Shown here one piece after another: positions 1 to 13,000 of a DNA stretch of 64,000 nt. The position numbers were made by a program, and so were the translations under genes. Under the pieces are notes generated by a model. It ran no database searches and was not told the DNA's origin. It saw only the letters and a program-made list of their open reading frames with translations. The DNA comes from Glossina fuscipes (lineage: Eukaryota; Arthropoda; Insecta; Diptera; Glossinidae): NCBI RefSeq assembly GCF_014805625.2, contig NW_023998464.1:124001-188000 (forward strand), in the 5' to 3' direction. Within the stretch, counting starts at the first letter, position 1; each line of letters starts with the position of its first letter.

Positions 1-194
1 TCGCTCACTTACGTGGTACAAACAAATTTTTCCAATTCCAATAAAACTACAGTTAGCGGGATTTGCCTTAGCACATTAAGGTAAACAGTAAGCTTAGGAG
101 CAAAACTAGCATATCTTCATGTTCGGAGAGTTTTATTGGGCTCAGTTTACATTCGTTTTTGGTCGAATCTACTAATGCCCTCCAACAACTCATG
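1..194. other. AT-rich non-coding DNA
   Basis: No reading frame, RNA gene or repeat is recognisable here. The stretch leads into the imperfect tandem duplication that begins near 195. Confidence 0.5.
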
Positions 195-630
195 TCCGAT
201 AATTATTTTCAGACACCGATAAGTAAACTAAGTAATTTTCCATCATTTGTCAAGCACAGTAACATTATATAGACATGAATGTGCATGAGCCCCTTGGTAT
301 TTATTTACCGTTATCTCTAACTAGTTAGATCGAGTCAAAGTACTACACTTTTTAGCTGCCGAATAGAATAATTTAATTGAATATACGTTCGAATATTTCT
401 ACAGCATTGCTAACGGCGGACAATCTGATGCATATATTTATTTCAGGCAACGATAAGTAAACTATAAGGAATTTTCAATTATTTGAGCAATAATCAAACC
501 ATTTAAACCATTCAACCATTCAAAGAGAATGGAAAAATCATACGCTATATAAAGCTTGTCGAACTCAGTAATATAATATAGATATGTCCAATATTTACTT
601 ACGGTTATCATGAACCAGTTAGATATTTCT
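195..630. repeat. Imperfect tandem duplication, about 200 bp units
   Basis: Two related blocks follow each other. Block one (about 195-335) holds GATAAGTAAACTA at 218 and GTAACATTATATAGACATG at 259, followed by TTACCGTTATC and AACTAGTTAGAT. Block two (about 428-630) holds GATAAGTAAACTA at 452, GTAATATAATATAGATATG at 568, then TTACGGTTATC and AACCAGTTAGAT. The offset is 234 bp at the first landmark and 309 bp at the second, so block two carries about 75 extra bases (roughly 486-560). This suggests an old local duplication. No coding function is visible. Confidence 0.6.
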
Positions 631-1298
631 TTAGAAGTGTCAGCAGATGACAAACCGGTGTATAGGCGACGGGTGGCTTTTGCCTTGAAGATAACGTAAA
701 TACACTGAAAATCACCTACAAAAATGATACGCTTTTCATTTCCATTTCTTTCATTTATTATCGTCGTTATGATCATCAAGCCATAGGCCATTGTATTTAA
801 TTACAAGATATTTACATATATATGTACTGATGTAATCAACTTGCTTGGCAATATCCGCGGTAATCATTTCATTAATAGAATTGTAATCACTCTGTTGAAC
901 GGTTGGGTGACGGAGACCGAATGATTTTGATAATTGCAGCTTTAAAAAGAGAAAATCTGCTGTCAAGTTTAAATTTCCAAAGAAAGGCAGAAAACTATGT
1001 TCAGGGTGAAGTGAAGAAATCTATTTGTTGTACTCAACCTTTATTTATGTATTATATAAAATTTCAAGGTGAATCGAAGATTTCTTTGTTCAATATATCG
1101 AACATACATTCATATTACTTACTATAAATCACGTATGAATTAAAAATCGCATTTTTTCATGAATGGAATTATCTTTGGATGACAGTACAATGAAGAAACT
1201 TTGTTACTTATCCGATTCAGCTGGTTTTGAAAGTTATGTGACGAGAGCGACAAAAAAATGGGGCAGTGTATTATTATTATTCTTATTAGAAATATATA
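631..1298. other. Non-coding DNA without recognised features
   Basis: Short open frames of up to about 110 codons cross this stretch on both strands. They overlap each other, have low-complexity AT-driven composition and match no family I know. I see no gene here. Confidence 0.5.
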
Positions 1299-1456
1299 TA
1301 GGCCTTGGATACACTTTGGAGGCTTTGAGGATACTTTACATATGCTTTGCGTACGCCTTGAATTCGACTTGAATACGCTTTTATTACGCTTTTGAGACGG
1401 TTTACAAAAGTCTTTCATATGATTTATATACGCCTTGCGCATGGGCCTTGCATATG
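1299..1456. repeat. Degenerate short-period TACGCYTTK repeat
   Basis: Variants of TACGCCTTG and TACGCTTTT recur irregularly: CATATGCTTTGCG, TACGCCTTGAATTCG, AATACGCTTTT, TTACGCTTTTGAG, TATACGCCTTGCG and GGGCCTTGCATATG. The spacing is roughly 9-20 bp. It reads as a decayed minisatellite rather than coding sequence. Confidence 0.4.
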
Positions 1457-2475
1457 TACCTTACAATTTTCGGTCTAAGGGTAAATCGGGCGATTTAAAT
1501 TTGCATAAAAGGAACTTCTACCAAAAAGACGTTTAGCTAACGAATAGTTGACGAGCAGCAAAAAGAATTGAAAATCAAAGTTGGCGTAATGTCTCACTAA
1601 ATGACGTAAGGAAAGATAATTTGTCTGTTCCGAATGCGCTTTGTTCGATGCTTGACTGCTACGTGCGTTTAGAAAAACGCTTCCAAGTTGAGATCTGGTA
1701 TCGAATTATATGCTCGTTTTGTTGTTGCCTTCGTCATTGTTTTTGGCACCAATGCAACTTACAACTACTTTTTGATGTGCATCCTGTGCATCCTTGATAT
1801 GCAGTCGAGAACTTCGCACTTGCAAGGAGAACGCGAGAAAAGTAAACCTACGAAAAGTTTGAACAATAGTTTTATATATAAGGTTTATTTATATATAGCA
1901 CATTGACTGTAAACGTTCTTCCACCGTTGCGCTCTAAATTTTCCAATCTTTTTTTTCCTATTCAGAATTAAAAAGGCTCACGATTTTTGTTGTTTTTTAG
2001 TTTTATTTCAAACATGGCCACGATATCGTAGGAGCCAACTAAACAAAAATATTAGCAGATCATAAGTGTACGTGTGGATAAGACGGGAAGATGATTGATT
2101 AATAAATAAACAAAAAAAAAAAAAAACCGATCGAATCGGTTTACTAAATCTAAGATAAATAAAAGCATTTGCTGGACACAAAGTTCATTAAAGTTTTATA
2201 GAACGAAAAAAAAAAAAAAAAAAACGAGCCATTAGGTGTACGTCTTATTGAGACTTCTTGTTGAGAACATCTTAACTAATTGAGATTTGTTATTGCTGAT
2301 CGAATATGCGAGAACTTAGAACTAAGTAACATTAAGTATTGTTGTTATATATGAAAATTAATTAAAAGTAAGAGTTGACGGTTGATTGCGATTGAAAAAG
2401 AGATGGTTTCCTCAACTCATTTTTATATTATAAAATTCTTTTTTGCTGTTTTTCTGTTTTCGAGTGTCGGTACAT
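1457..2475. other. 3' flank of the peroxiredoxin gene, non-coding
   Basis: This lies downstream of the peroxiredoxin stop codon on the minus strand. It contains A-runs at about 2112-2127 and 2205-2224 on the plus strand. It has no run of A on the minus strand close to the stop codon of the kind a recent retrocopy tail would leave. The clearest AATAAA on the minus strand is at about 2002-2007, some 470 bp past the stop, and is only a candidate polyadenylation signal. Confidence 0.35.
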
Positions 2476-3060
2476 TTAGGAAGCGATTGCAAAGTATTCT
2501 TTTGCTTTACGGGGATCGGCAACCATTGTTTTTTGTCCGGGCTTCCAATTTGCCGGGCAGACTTCGCCATGTTCGTCGGTAAATTGAAATGCCTGCACCA
2601 AGCGCAATGTCTCATCGACACTGCGTCCCACATGAATGTCGTTGATAGTGATTTGACGTAACAATTGATTCCTATCAATAATGAATAGGGCACGGTACGG
2701 TATTCCAGTCTCTTCATCCAATATATCATAGTCCCGTGTAATTTTCATTGACTTGTCGGCCATTAATGGTATATCCATTTCACCCAAGCCGCCCTGGCGA
2801 CGTGGCGTGTTAACCCAAGCCAAGTGAGTATATTGGCTATCAGTAGAGCACGCGACCACTTCACATCCAATGTTGCGAAATTCAACGATACGATCCGAAA
2901 ATGCTACAATCTCGGTGGGGCAGACAAATGTAAAATCCATGGGATAGAAAAATAGCACTAAATATTTGCCGCGATAATCGACCAAGCTGATATCGCGAAA
3001 CACACCCTTAATAACGGCGGTACCTTTGAATGCAGGAGCCATTTTCTGTATTTGCGGCAT
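2476..3060 (-). CDS. Typical 2-Cys peroxiredoxin, Jafrac1/Prx2-like
   Basis: This is a thiol-dependent peroxidase that reduces hydrogen and organic peroxides, normally recharged by thioredoxin. The 194-residue length equals that of cytosolic fly Jafrac1. The peroxidatic cysteine is C47 in FVCPTE, the resolving cysteine is C168 in EVCPANW, and the catalytic arginine is R123. The GGLG motif (90-93) and C-terminal YF motif (189-190) are present; in this family they mark overoxidation-sensitive eukaryotic enzymes. There is no signal or transit peptide, so a cytosolic site is inferred. The start is the first ATG and gives the family's usual MPQ(I/L)QK beginning. The frame has no intron. Several usually conserved positions differ: Gly to Asp at 112, Gly to Ala at 124 and Pro to His at 143. 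This suggests a diverged paralogue or retrocopy, but the intact frame and complete active site argue against a pseudogene. Confidence 0.93.
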   Translation of the reverse strand: MPQIQKMAPAFKGTAVIKGVFRDISLVDYRGKYLVLFFYPMDFTFVCPTEIVAFSDRIVEFRNIGCEVVACSTDSQYTHLAWVNTPRRQGGLGEMDIPLMADKSMKITRDYDILDEETGIPYRALFIIDRNQLLRQITINDIHVGRSVDETLRLVQAFQFTDEHGEVCPANWKPGQKTMVADPRKAKEYFAIAS

Positions 3061-3086
3061 TTCGTATTCTTTTTCTTTTAATTACG

Positions 3087-3094
3087 TTTTTATA
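3087..3094 (-). promoter_or_regulatory. Possible TATA box of the peroxiredoxin gene
   Basis: TATAAAAA reads on the minus strand and begins 34 bp upstream of the peroxiredoxin ATG. If used, transcription would start almost at the ATG, leaving little or no 5' leader, so it may be fortuitous in such AT-rich DNA. A long T-run (minus strand, about 3113-3135) lies just upstream. Confidence 0.2.
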
Positions 3095-3554
3095 TTACCA
3101 CGAAACTTTCTTAAAAAAAAAAAAAAAAAAAAAAATATTTCCTTATAACGCACGACTACGACAATCTCTGCCAAATGAATTTTTTCAAATACGGCGATTT
3201 TTCTGTGACAATGAATGAAAATTTATTTTTCTTTTTGCTCAGAAATGCACTATGAAGCAAAGTCTACTTGAATTTATTTAAAATATTTTTCAATTTGCAA
3301 AGTTTTGTTCAGCACAGTGTTTTCCTTTCATTCAATTTCATTTGAAGTTTCTTGTCATCAAATGAAAATTTTGCAAAAATTTCTTGTTTATCTTTATGAA
3401 ATGAAATTTTCAAGTTTATCGATTATGCGAATCACGGAAAGATGGGACTTGTCGTAAGGTATTATTTAGCATTTTAATTTTTTTTTTTTTTTGATTAGAG
3501 AGCTCGCAGATCACCGTGATCCTAAGAGAAAGAAAAATAACTAAATATTCGTGG
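3095..3554. other. Non-coding spacer upstream of peroxiredoxin
   Basis: It contains a plus-strand A-run at about 3112-3135 and a T-run at about 3478-3492. The stretch 3330-3420 repeats the words TTTCATT, GAAATGAAATTTTC and TTTCAAG, which are mildly self-complementary. No gene is seen. Confidence 0.45.
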
Positions 3555-4060
3555 TCCATAGTGTTGCGTGGGCGTGCCTGATTTTTCCTATTTTCAGAAT
3601 AAATGTGGAAATTTATATCGTATATGTGTTGCTACATAGGCGTGTGTGCGTCGCAGGCGTGTTCCTTGAAAAGTTTTGGGTAATTTTCAAATTCTTTTGC
3701 AAATTTGCAGACGATATCTTCATTTTGGGGAATGGTTACCACCGATACTACACAGTTTCGCAGCCGTACAGGTAAGCAGATGACACACTATAAAATTAAG
3801 TAGGCAAGGTGTTCTAAGTTTACGTGGTGCTATAGATATTTTCCTGGACCGATCTGACCCATTTTGAGTGCCAACTTGCGCGCAAGAACTTCCAATGTTC
3901 TTGCCAGCCAGCACAAGGTTTACAACGGACGGAGAGACGGACATGTTTAAATCAATTCAGATTTCGCTGCTGATTATGAATATATAGACTTTGTGGAGTC
4001 GCTGAAGCTTCCTTCTGGGCGTGCAACCCTGTTGACAAAATGAATAGCGATTGGTATAAA
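3555..4060 (-). mobile_element. DINE-1-like (Helitron-related) element, dimer-like
   Basis: On the minus strand it opens with TATACC at about 4058-4053 and CTATTCATTTTGTCAAC. It then has the CCACAAAGTCTATATATTC block, a TGATCAG-like block (ATAATCAGCAG) and the hallmark CATGTCCGTCTCTCCGTCC. This order matches the core layout of DINE-1/DNAREP1 elements of flies. After the first unit, 3770-3648 read on the minus strand resembles the GTCCGTCTGCG-to-ACACGCC part of the copy at 36335-36450. A second, 5'-truncated unit therefore seems joined in the same direction. It encodes no protein; such elements are non-autonomous and depend on Helitron/Helentron proteins. Confidence 0.7.
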
Positions 4061-7000
4061 AATGATAAATAATTGTCCAACAGTCAATCAGGTTTGTTTA
4101 TTTATATCTAAATTCAAAGCTTTCGCAAAAACGCCAACTGCAAACTAGCAGATCTCTTGACCCTTATGTGTTATTAAGATATAAAAAGACTTCCTTCTAT
4201 CCTCGGGTGTGTTGCTTGACCACTTAAAGGCTTAAGAGCATTGAAGCCAGAAATATGTATTTCCTTTATTTTTATATAATTAATAAAAATGTGTTTGCCT
4301 TAGGCAACTGTAGTGGCCCGTTTAAACAAATTTCTTGCTTATTTATTGCACTGCCATTAAACCGCGATCCATTCAGTTGACAAAAGATAAATTCATACAT
4401 CAATACATAACAAGTTTACTATTGTATTAAACTGACACTAAGCGGAATGACTAAAACGCGCAAATTCATACACAAAATAAAAATGGCGAACTTAGCCGGA
4501 AAATTCAAATTTTCATGTACTTTTGCCACCTTTTTTATTGCCATCACATTCCACGTACATATTCGATTGTTATCGTATTGCCTAAAAAGCTTTTGTTTAA
4601 GTGAACAAATCAAAATAAAATAAAAACGTAAACAAAGTGATAAATTGCTCAACACTAATGTATAGAAAGTTGAAATCGTGTAGAAGAATTAATCTCTCAT
4701 GTGTTCGTATTGCGCTTTTATTTCTAAAGCAATCAGAGAACCACAAAAAAAAAAAAAAACTACAAAAGAAAATTGAATGAAAATAACGAATAAAATTGGG
4801 CAAAATATTGCAGTAAGGGATGGGGAAAAAATTTTGGGCCCAATGAGTTAGTTTGAAATTTCAGGATAAGCGAAAAAAGTAAATAAAAGGATTAACTCTT
4901 ACAAAAAGAGAGATGAGATGGATATGATAGATGGGATCCCTTAATTCCTATCGTTTTCATGTTAACAACTAAATAGTTATCAAGTATTTTTAGTTTGTTG
5001 TAATCTGTTGATGTCTTAAAACGTTTGTTTCTGTACATTCACTTATCCAAGGTTCACGTATTCCATCAAGTAAAGCTCTTTAGGAAGCAAGCAAGAAAAT
5101 AATAAAATATATAAAGTAAAGGGACAAGATGGTGATCGCAAAAAGTTGGGAGTGACAGAGTGACAGGGAGGGACCGAAGCACCGAAGATATGTGCCCAAT
5201 GGATAAAAGTTCCGCCTTCACCGGCTGATATAAATCTTAGAGTTTCGCAGCCTTCCAATCGTTCTTTCAGGAAACTAAAAGCTTACGGAATTATACATTT
5301 TCTGGGTTTTTTCGCCCTGCATGTAAATGTAAAATGTGCGACGCAGGTTCGCCAGAAACAACACTTTTGAGCATAAAGTCTTCGAGCAAAAAAAATGAGA
5401 AGAGTGAAGGGAATGATAGAATATAAGATCATTTTTATAATCCTTTGATTGGAGACTAATGATAAAAACTAATCAATAAAAAAATTTATTGTATTAAAAA
5501 AACAAAGCGCAAGGTCTTAAAGCCTCGTTTTTCACGGCACACAATTTGTTAAACTCGTTGGTAACGCAACGTATACAGTTTTCATCCTTTTCTTGAAATA
5601 ACTTGATTTTCTCTAACGGAATCTGTGCGGAATTTAATCAAAATTGGAACTTTTCTGTTCAAACACTTGCAGTCACACCTAAGTCAATGCTTTTAAAAAT
5701 CGCTAAAGTGCCTTGCTAGCTGTGGGAATTAAGATTGAAGGATTTTTAATTTTAGACTAAGATTTGGCCTAAAAGACGTATCGTCTTCAGTGCTTTTGAA
5801 ATTGAAAACATTTCACGTAAATAGCTGCAGTGACGCCATTTCTGATTGTTTTTCAAATATAATTTTTGTTTTCAATACTTAAATGCATGCTTAATAACCG
5901 CCCCCAAAATTGTTATTTCGTTAACTATCCTTTCAGTTCAAATGGATTGGTAATTCCCACCTAAACCAATATGCATAATATTTGCATAAAGATTTGCGAA
6001 AAGCTATGTTTTTGCATTCTTTACGAAAACTCTTGAAAAAAGCATCTCGCACAGTTTCATCTGCGATCAACATTTCTCATAATACATGGCGCTTGAAGTT
6101 ATTGATGGTCAATAATAGCGCAGAAAGACAAGCAGAAATTGATTGGCTTGATAGAAGCGCATAGGGACGTCATCAAGTATGTAGTTGATCCTAAATATCC
6201 TGTCGAATTGGATTCCAATGATAAGTCGACGTAACTTATACATGAAAAGATTTCTGGTCGAACGACGTTCAAAGTATTCAATGCACCGTCGTTTAGCGGC
6301 CCTGTTAGCATAAATTATGGGATTAACGCAAAACTTTAGAACAATGGAAGAGTCCAGCCCACGGAAACAATGAAAGTGTGGAAGGACGTAATCTTCTCCT
6401 TCGTCCATCAAATTATGTTAGGATAGTACTCAGCGTCCTTACACGAACAGTCCTATAATCTGGTGCTATTGACGTCAGACTAAACTTTCCGATTAAGCGA
6501 TACAACAATTTGTATTCCCCTCCTACCTTCATGTTTATCTGCTTAGTCGTTCGCACATTACCTGTTACGCAAGATGTCTCCGTAGTTCATTACTTGCTTT
6601 TCAAATATTTCGTATTCATTACGAGATTCTTTATATATTGTTTCTTGACACGTGCTAACACTTCCTTACACCTCTCCTTAATGTTTTTTTATTCGTTACA
6701 AAATTTATTTTATGTTAATTATTAGTTCTTCAGCAGGCCTCTTATACTCTATTAGAAGTGCAATATTAACTTACTGTTGACGGGATTTTGTTGTCTGTTC
6801 GCGTTGAAAGTTAAAGCCAGGAGAAAGCCAAAGCGGAAATCCGTCACCGACATTAAGTCGTTGTCGACAAAAACACGGAATCATCTTATTCGAAGTCATC
6901 ACCCGGATCCTTGAATGAGATCAAAGCCATTTGCCGTATCTTAAATCTGCTTAATTCAATCGTGCTATATATAGAGACACATTTAACCAAAAGGGTGGGA

Positions 7001-10000
7001 GTAAAACGATATAAGATTTTGGGCCTCACAAACGCATGTATGAACGTATGCCTCTATAGTATGCAACCAAGTTGTTATGGTTCAATATGTGATTCAATCA
7101 ACAACGCAAAAATAAGTAGAAAAAAAACCAAAACTTTTATTTTTATATTTCAATAACGTACGGAATACATGATACAAACCAAACATGCACTATGCGTAGT
7201 AGTTGAAAAGCGTCCAACTATTTGACGCTAGATGGAATTTTATTTTCCACTCATTTTTACAATTCTCAAAAAAGCAACATTCACGAATTTATTTCATTAC
7301 AAAAAAACAAAAAAAAAAAATCTGCAAATTTATTTTCGTTTTTTTTTTTAGTGTTGTTGTCAGTGTATTTCACTAAAATAACTTGATACGAAATCCGTCT
7401 ACGAACGCGGAACAAAATGATTCCTAAATGTGTGGCATCGTTGCTTGGCTGCGGATTTCAGTTTAGCATTAATTAGTGTAACGTAAACTTCCTGTGGTTA
7501 CAATTTTACAACAAGAACAACAATCACAAAAACAGCGTCATAATGCCACAAAAAACATATCTTCTTTTCGCAAACAAACACATGTACAATTATTATTTAT
7601 TTTTTTTTTTTGCTATATTACATCTGTCATCTAAAAAGTTCCTTATATTAGAGTAGAGGAATAAAAAAAAAAAAAACAGCATAAGTTGAACAACGGAGCG
7701 TATGAGTTCTATTATTATTATTTGTTAGAAATTTTCTCATGCTGTCCTCTTTTGCTTGTTTTTTGTGTGGTTTTCCGTTTCTACGAAAATAAATAAAATA
7801 AAAATAAAAAAAAAAATTAAAATAAAACGTTATTTAAACGTGCGACCGCTTTTAAATATGAAAAACATTTTAGATAGAATGTATGAAGAATTTTGTTAAA
7901 TAGTTTTTAAAGATTTCTTTTTAAATTTCCAAACGTAACCATGTAACGAGAAAGTATTTCAATTTAATAGTTGTTATGAACGAATACGTTCTTCAATTCA
8001 TTTCAGCTTTAACCATGATCTATAGAAATAAGAGTAAATAGGCCAAGTCATAGTTGTTTACGATCATTTTAGCATTACAAGTACAGCACATGCTACTTCT
8101 CTTCCTTCCCAAAAAAAAAAATACCGTCAAAAGCCTAATGGTTTTGTTTCCAGTTTGACAGTACTTTGCTATGGTCTATGATAAGGAACAGTTAACAACT
8201 AGAAAGAAAGAAAACAGTCTTGATATGCATCTAAAGTCACAAGAAACTATAGCAAAATTATGTGTTTTCTGAAAGCATAATTTAATGATTATGAGAAGCA
8301 AGAATAAGTAAAACGAAAAAAAAATTGAAAGAATTTTTAAGGAAGAGTTATGCGTGGCAGTTGTTAATTTATTTTCAGAGAAAGAAATTCTACGCATGAT
8401 TATCACCAGCCGAAGAAGCATGATTAAGTGCGCTTGCTTTATAAGTTACTTCGTTATTTAAGTTCCTACGTAAATCACTTATGATAGAATATTGAAGTAC
8501 TTGAAGCATATATTCACCCATAATAACTTTGTTTAATAATTAGACTGAGGACACTACATGACAACAATTTTTATTGGCATTGAATAATTCACACACAAGG
8601 GAGAGGACGAGGGGGAGAGATAAAGAAATGTATAAAAATTGATCAATGCATGCTTTTTGTCTCATTATTTTACCGTGTTATTAAAACCTCCTTTTGCGTG
8701 CTATGTAAAGGCGGTCGCAATTTTCTCGTCGTGTTATACTTATCCGCCTTATATGAACGCGTGCTATAGTCGCATCTACTGTATACAAAGCGCTGGGTTG
8801 GTTAAATGTAAAATGTAGTTGGATTATAGCTATGCGAATGCAGCATATTCTCATAGGAAATGATAAGAATTCCATTTTGTAGTGTACTTTGTATATGTAT
8901 AGAGTTTAGTTTCTGTTCTCATACTCAAACGTCAAATTAAAAACGCAAAGGACAAAAGACAATTCGAATTCTCCTATGAAGTAAAAGTGACATTTAAAAC
9001 CATGACTTGGCTTTACTATGTGGATCGGTTTCTATTATAAGCATCATTACGTTTGCCTTAGCTGATGATAACAAGACATAAGATGGAGAAGCAAGAGGAA
9101 TGCATACCATATGCTGCCATAGCAATTGTCAAAAAACATCTAAGAGTAATTAGAAGAATCGGAATTTGAATCAGTTGTCATTTTTATCTTTTACTTTTCC
9201 AACACTCCAACACTTCTAGCTTATAGCCTTCCAAAAATAAATTGTTTCATATGAAACAAAAAAATACATACATAATATGTAATTAAGTGAAATAATTTCG
9301 TCTTGCCGAGACAACTGAAAATGGTGTTATTTTCATGAATTGTAACAACAATGATACCTAATAGATAGAAAAAAGTTTCAAATCACATAACATTACATGT
9401 GAACATTGTAGCGATGTATTCCGCCAACTGTTGCACTGGTGCATGGACAAAGAATTGATTTTTAAGTCAGCTGGCTCCCGGAAAAGCTATGATGGTAAGA
9501 AAGCCTTTATGAAAATATTGTTTATTCCGCTTTAGTGTTTTTGAAAAGCTCCCGATCCATGGTTATTCAAATGTTGATCGGCAGCCACCTTGCATATCCA
9601 GTCTGTTGAACTTTCAGAATAAATGAAACGAGGGGTATGTAAATCTGATTAATATGACCGATGTTCTAACAATTCGGTATGCAATTAATTTAATTCGAAT
9701 AACTCTCCTAGCCGCGATACGAGTTTCTTATATATTTTATTTCTCTCTTTGTAGGTGTTACAATATTCAGAGCAGCACAAAAATGTTTCTCCTCTTTTCA
9801 TTAATCGACGAACTGATCGATCGAACACACTTTAAAGATATCCCTCTCGTCAAACAAGGCGCAGCTCAATATTTTCAAAATTAACTGATGGTATTTTAAA
9901 GCACCTCGCCAGGAATCTGTTGAGAAGAGACTTCGTATCCAATTGAGCGAAATGATTCGAATCGAATGGAGCCAGCTGCATTCCATGGGGTTACTGGATG

Positions 10001-13000
10001 ACAGGGGAATCTCCTCCAACATTATTCTTTGGAAGATGTTCACAAGCAAGCCTCAGGATGTTAAAAGAAAGAGATAAAATTAAAAAAACATCAAATCGAA
10101 ACTACAAGGGCAAAGGGAACATTACGTATTCCTCTTGTGGGCACTATATAATACGTACTTTCTCTCGCAAATCCTCTCCTGGACTAAAGCAATAGCTCAG
10201 CAACAATTTGGCCTAAAATTTTTAAATTGATTTATTGAATTAAACTGAGGAAGAAGTCCTTTTTAGCAACTGTCCTGTTATAACTACATTATTCGACAGC
10301 TCTAAGGCTGTCAAGTAAGCATCTATCAACAAATGGAGGCGTTTCCCAGTGTTCCCTTAAACGGAGATCCATTGTTCAATTTATTTAAGATACGCCAAAA
10401 TAAATATTCCATTAATGTTATTAAGTGGCCAGTATGCTACATAAAGTACTTTATAAGTGACATACATCACCTTCTTTGCATGCGTACAGAAGATTACATT
10501 CATTAAAAAGATGAAAATTAGTTAATTTTATTTGGTTTCCTTTAGACATCGGTGTATATATGCATTTCGACCAAAAAAAAACCTCGTTGTCCGTACTGTT
10601 TTCTTTTTTTTTTGCCACTTCTAGAAGTTAACCACATGCACGCTTGGGTACGTGTGCGGTTTATTTTGATTGTCATATCTGTACCTTTTTTGTCAGTGAG
10701 AACAGTTTGCACGTTAAAAAGATGAAAAGTTAGAAAAAATAATCATTCTTGCTGTAAATCAACAAAAGCAGAAAAATAACATGTGCGCGTATTTATTCTA
10801 TTTAGAGAGCGTAACACCGACCCTAACAGACACATATGTTTGGGGGGAACATAAAAGAGTCGAATCGCATCAAATTGTCGTAAGTATGTTCGTCACACAT
10901 CTATGTATATATAAAAACCTGTAACGTACTTTTGATCTTTTTAAAATGTACCCAAACCAGTAATACTCCTACCCACAGTTTGTTGGCTAAGCGATCAGTT
11001 TCGGACTTGGCTGAGCCTAAATATGTGGCTTCTTAGCATGCCATGACTCAACCCTATACTCGCAATGGCTAATCCTTTCACTTACCTCTCGTTTAGCTAT
11101 TTTATAGCAAAGTCGATTTTTAGGGTTCCAGCAGACAAAGAATACAAACGCCCAAAACACATTATTTATTTTTTACTCAAAATTGCTTGAAAAAATATTT
11201 ACTCTTAGCAATGACATTCAGCGGGGATGACATGGGTCAAAACTTCGCTTAAATAATATAGGTGTATATAGATAACCCCGATGCCGATTAAGGCAGATTA
11301 TGCGAAGGGACGATCGAGATATTCCCACCACGTTCTATATGACTGAGTATCCATCTGTAGAATCATACAACAGGTCTTTGACGAGGACGTTATAATGTCA
11401 AACACAGGGGGAGGAGACGGAATTCATAAGTATTCTAAAGCTAGAGGTTTAGGAGCATGGATGAGCATCGTGGACCTATTAAGTCGCAGTGCGGATTGTC
11501 TACACAACAAATACCATAGAATGTGTAGTGGAAATGGTGATTAACCCTCGGAAAGGTAATAAAGGTAAATAATAGCTTTGATTAAATTAAATTGTTATCC
11601 CATTAAGCTTCGGTTGTACACAGTAAGCCAAGTAACTTATGTGACAAAAGCTATTATTTATCAACGAACGATCGCTCCAGTTCGTTTTCCTACATCACAG
11701 AAGAATGACGAAATTATTTCATTCAATATTTTATCGAGCTTTTCCACATATTTCTGAAATTTTAATTGAATTCACAAAATGATAATAATTTATTTATAGC
11801 ATTATACGTATGCTACTCATCAGAATACGAAATTCGAAAAGATTTTCTCCTTTTCTCTATGTTATAGTTTTCTTCATTTATCTTTCAAATAACTAAGCTG
11901 TTATTTTATTTATATTTAATTTATTTTATTTCATTTTGGCAATTTTTCAAAATTATTTCGAAACGACAAACGTACACATTTCTTTAGCAATTCACTGCAG
12001 CACAATGGGCAACAAAAACTGCATGTTTTTCTTTTGTGGGTAATTTTTTTGTCATGCACGAGCTAACCAACTGTTTCAATAAAATTTGCAAAACCGAAAG
12101 AAAAAAACGCTTTTATATTATTCGTTCTTTTATATTCCAGACGTTAAGCAACTGCAACTTAAATTCATTAATAAATTTTTTCTCAGGCAATCTTTTTAAA
12201 TCATTAATGTATTATTGTGAAAAATTGCATGGAAACAACCCGTAGTAAGAGAGTAAGTGAACTAAGTTTTCTTAAATCTTAATTGGCGTTTAAGGGCGTT
12301 TGCATCATTTGCTGAGATCCAAGCGCTGCTAAGTGAAGCATTATACATTTCCAGGATGTATGTTAGCAGAGGATGGACGATGGATTTTAATACTAACAAA
12401 AAGAGCCCAACTGCATACTAACGTCCCGCTGCAATTGCTGATATATCTTGAAATCAGTTTGGCGATCTGCTCGTCGACCTTGCGATGCGCACCAAACGTG
12501 TAAGCATGGAGTCTTCGATGCCTTTAAAACTTATAATCTCGTTGCAAGTAGCAAAGATCCCAAGTAAACTGTAACCATGTAATTTACGTTCCTGCGCGCA
12601 AAGTCTCTGTGATGATTATGTAAATTTTATTGCCCTTTACAGTAATTATTCATTGTTGTTGTTTATTCTAAAAAGTTAGATCTTTGAGTTGTTCAAATTG
12701 GTAAAGTGAATAACTGTCACGAATAAAACACTTCAAAATGGAAACAATGCTGCCGTCTGCTGCCGTCTACCTTTGATACTGAGTAAACACAATAAATGTA
12801 AAGAACTTCCTAAGAAATATACTTTAAAATCATGAGATAAATCTTACAAGGACCAAGCAATCATTTACTTAGCAATAAAAAGAACAAGTAAGAAAGAAAA
12901 TTATATTCGGTTATGAACGAATCTATAATACCGTAACTACCGTAACAACACAACAAGAAAATAAACTTTTTTATTCTATAGAATTGAACGGATGTAGCTG

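Noticed and set aside
6109..6411. 100-codon minus-strand frame with an Arg-rich centre, considered as a Harbinger-type transposase
   Set aside because: No catalytic motif and no block order match. An opposite-strand frame is equally plausible.
11500..11560. ECVVEMVINPRK, similar to the NP-K-T block of LINE reverse transcriptases
   Set aside because: Too short, lacks the following threonine, and the flanking frames give no further LINE blocks.
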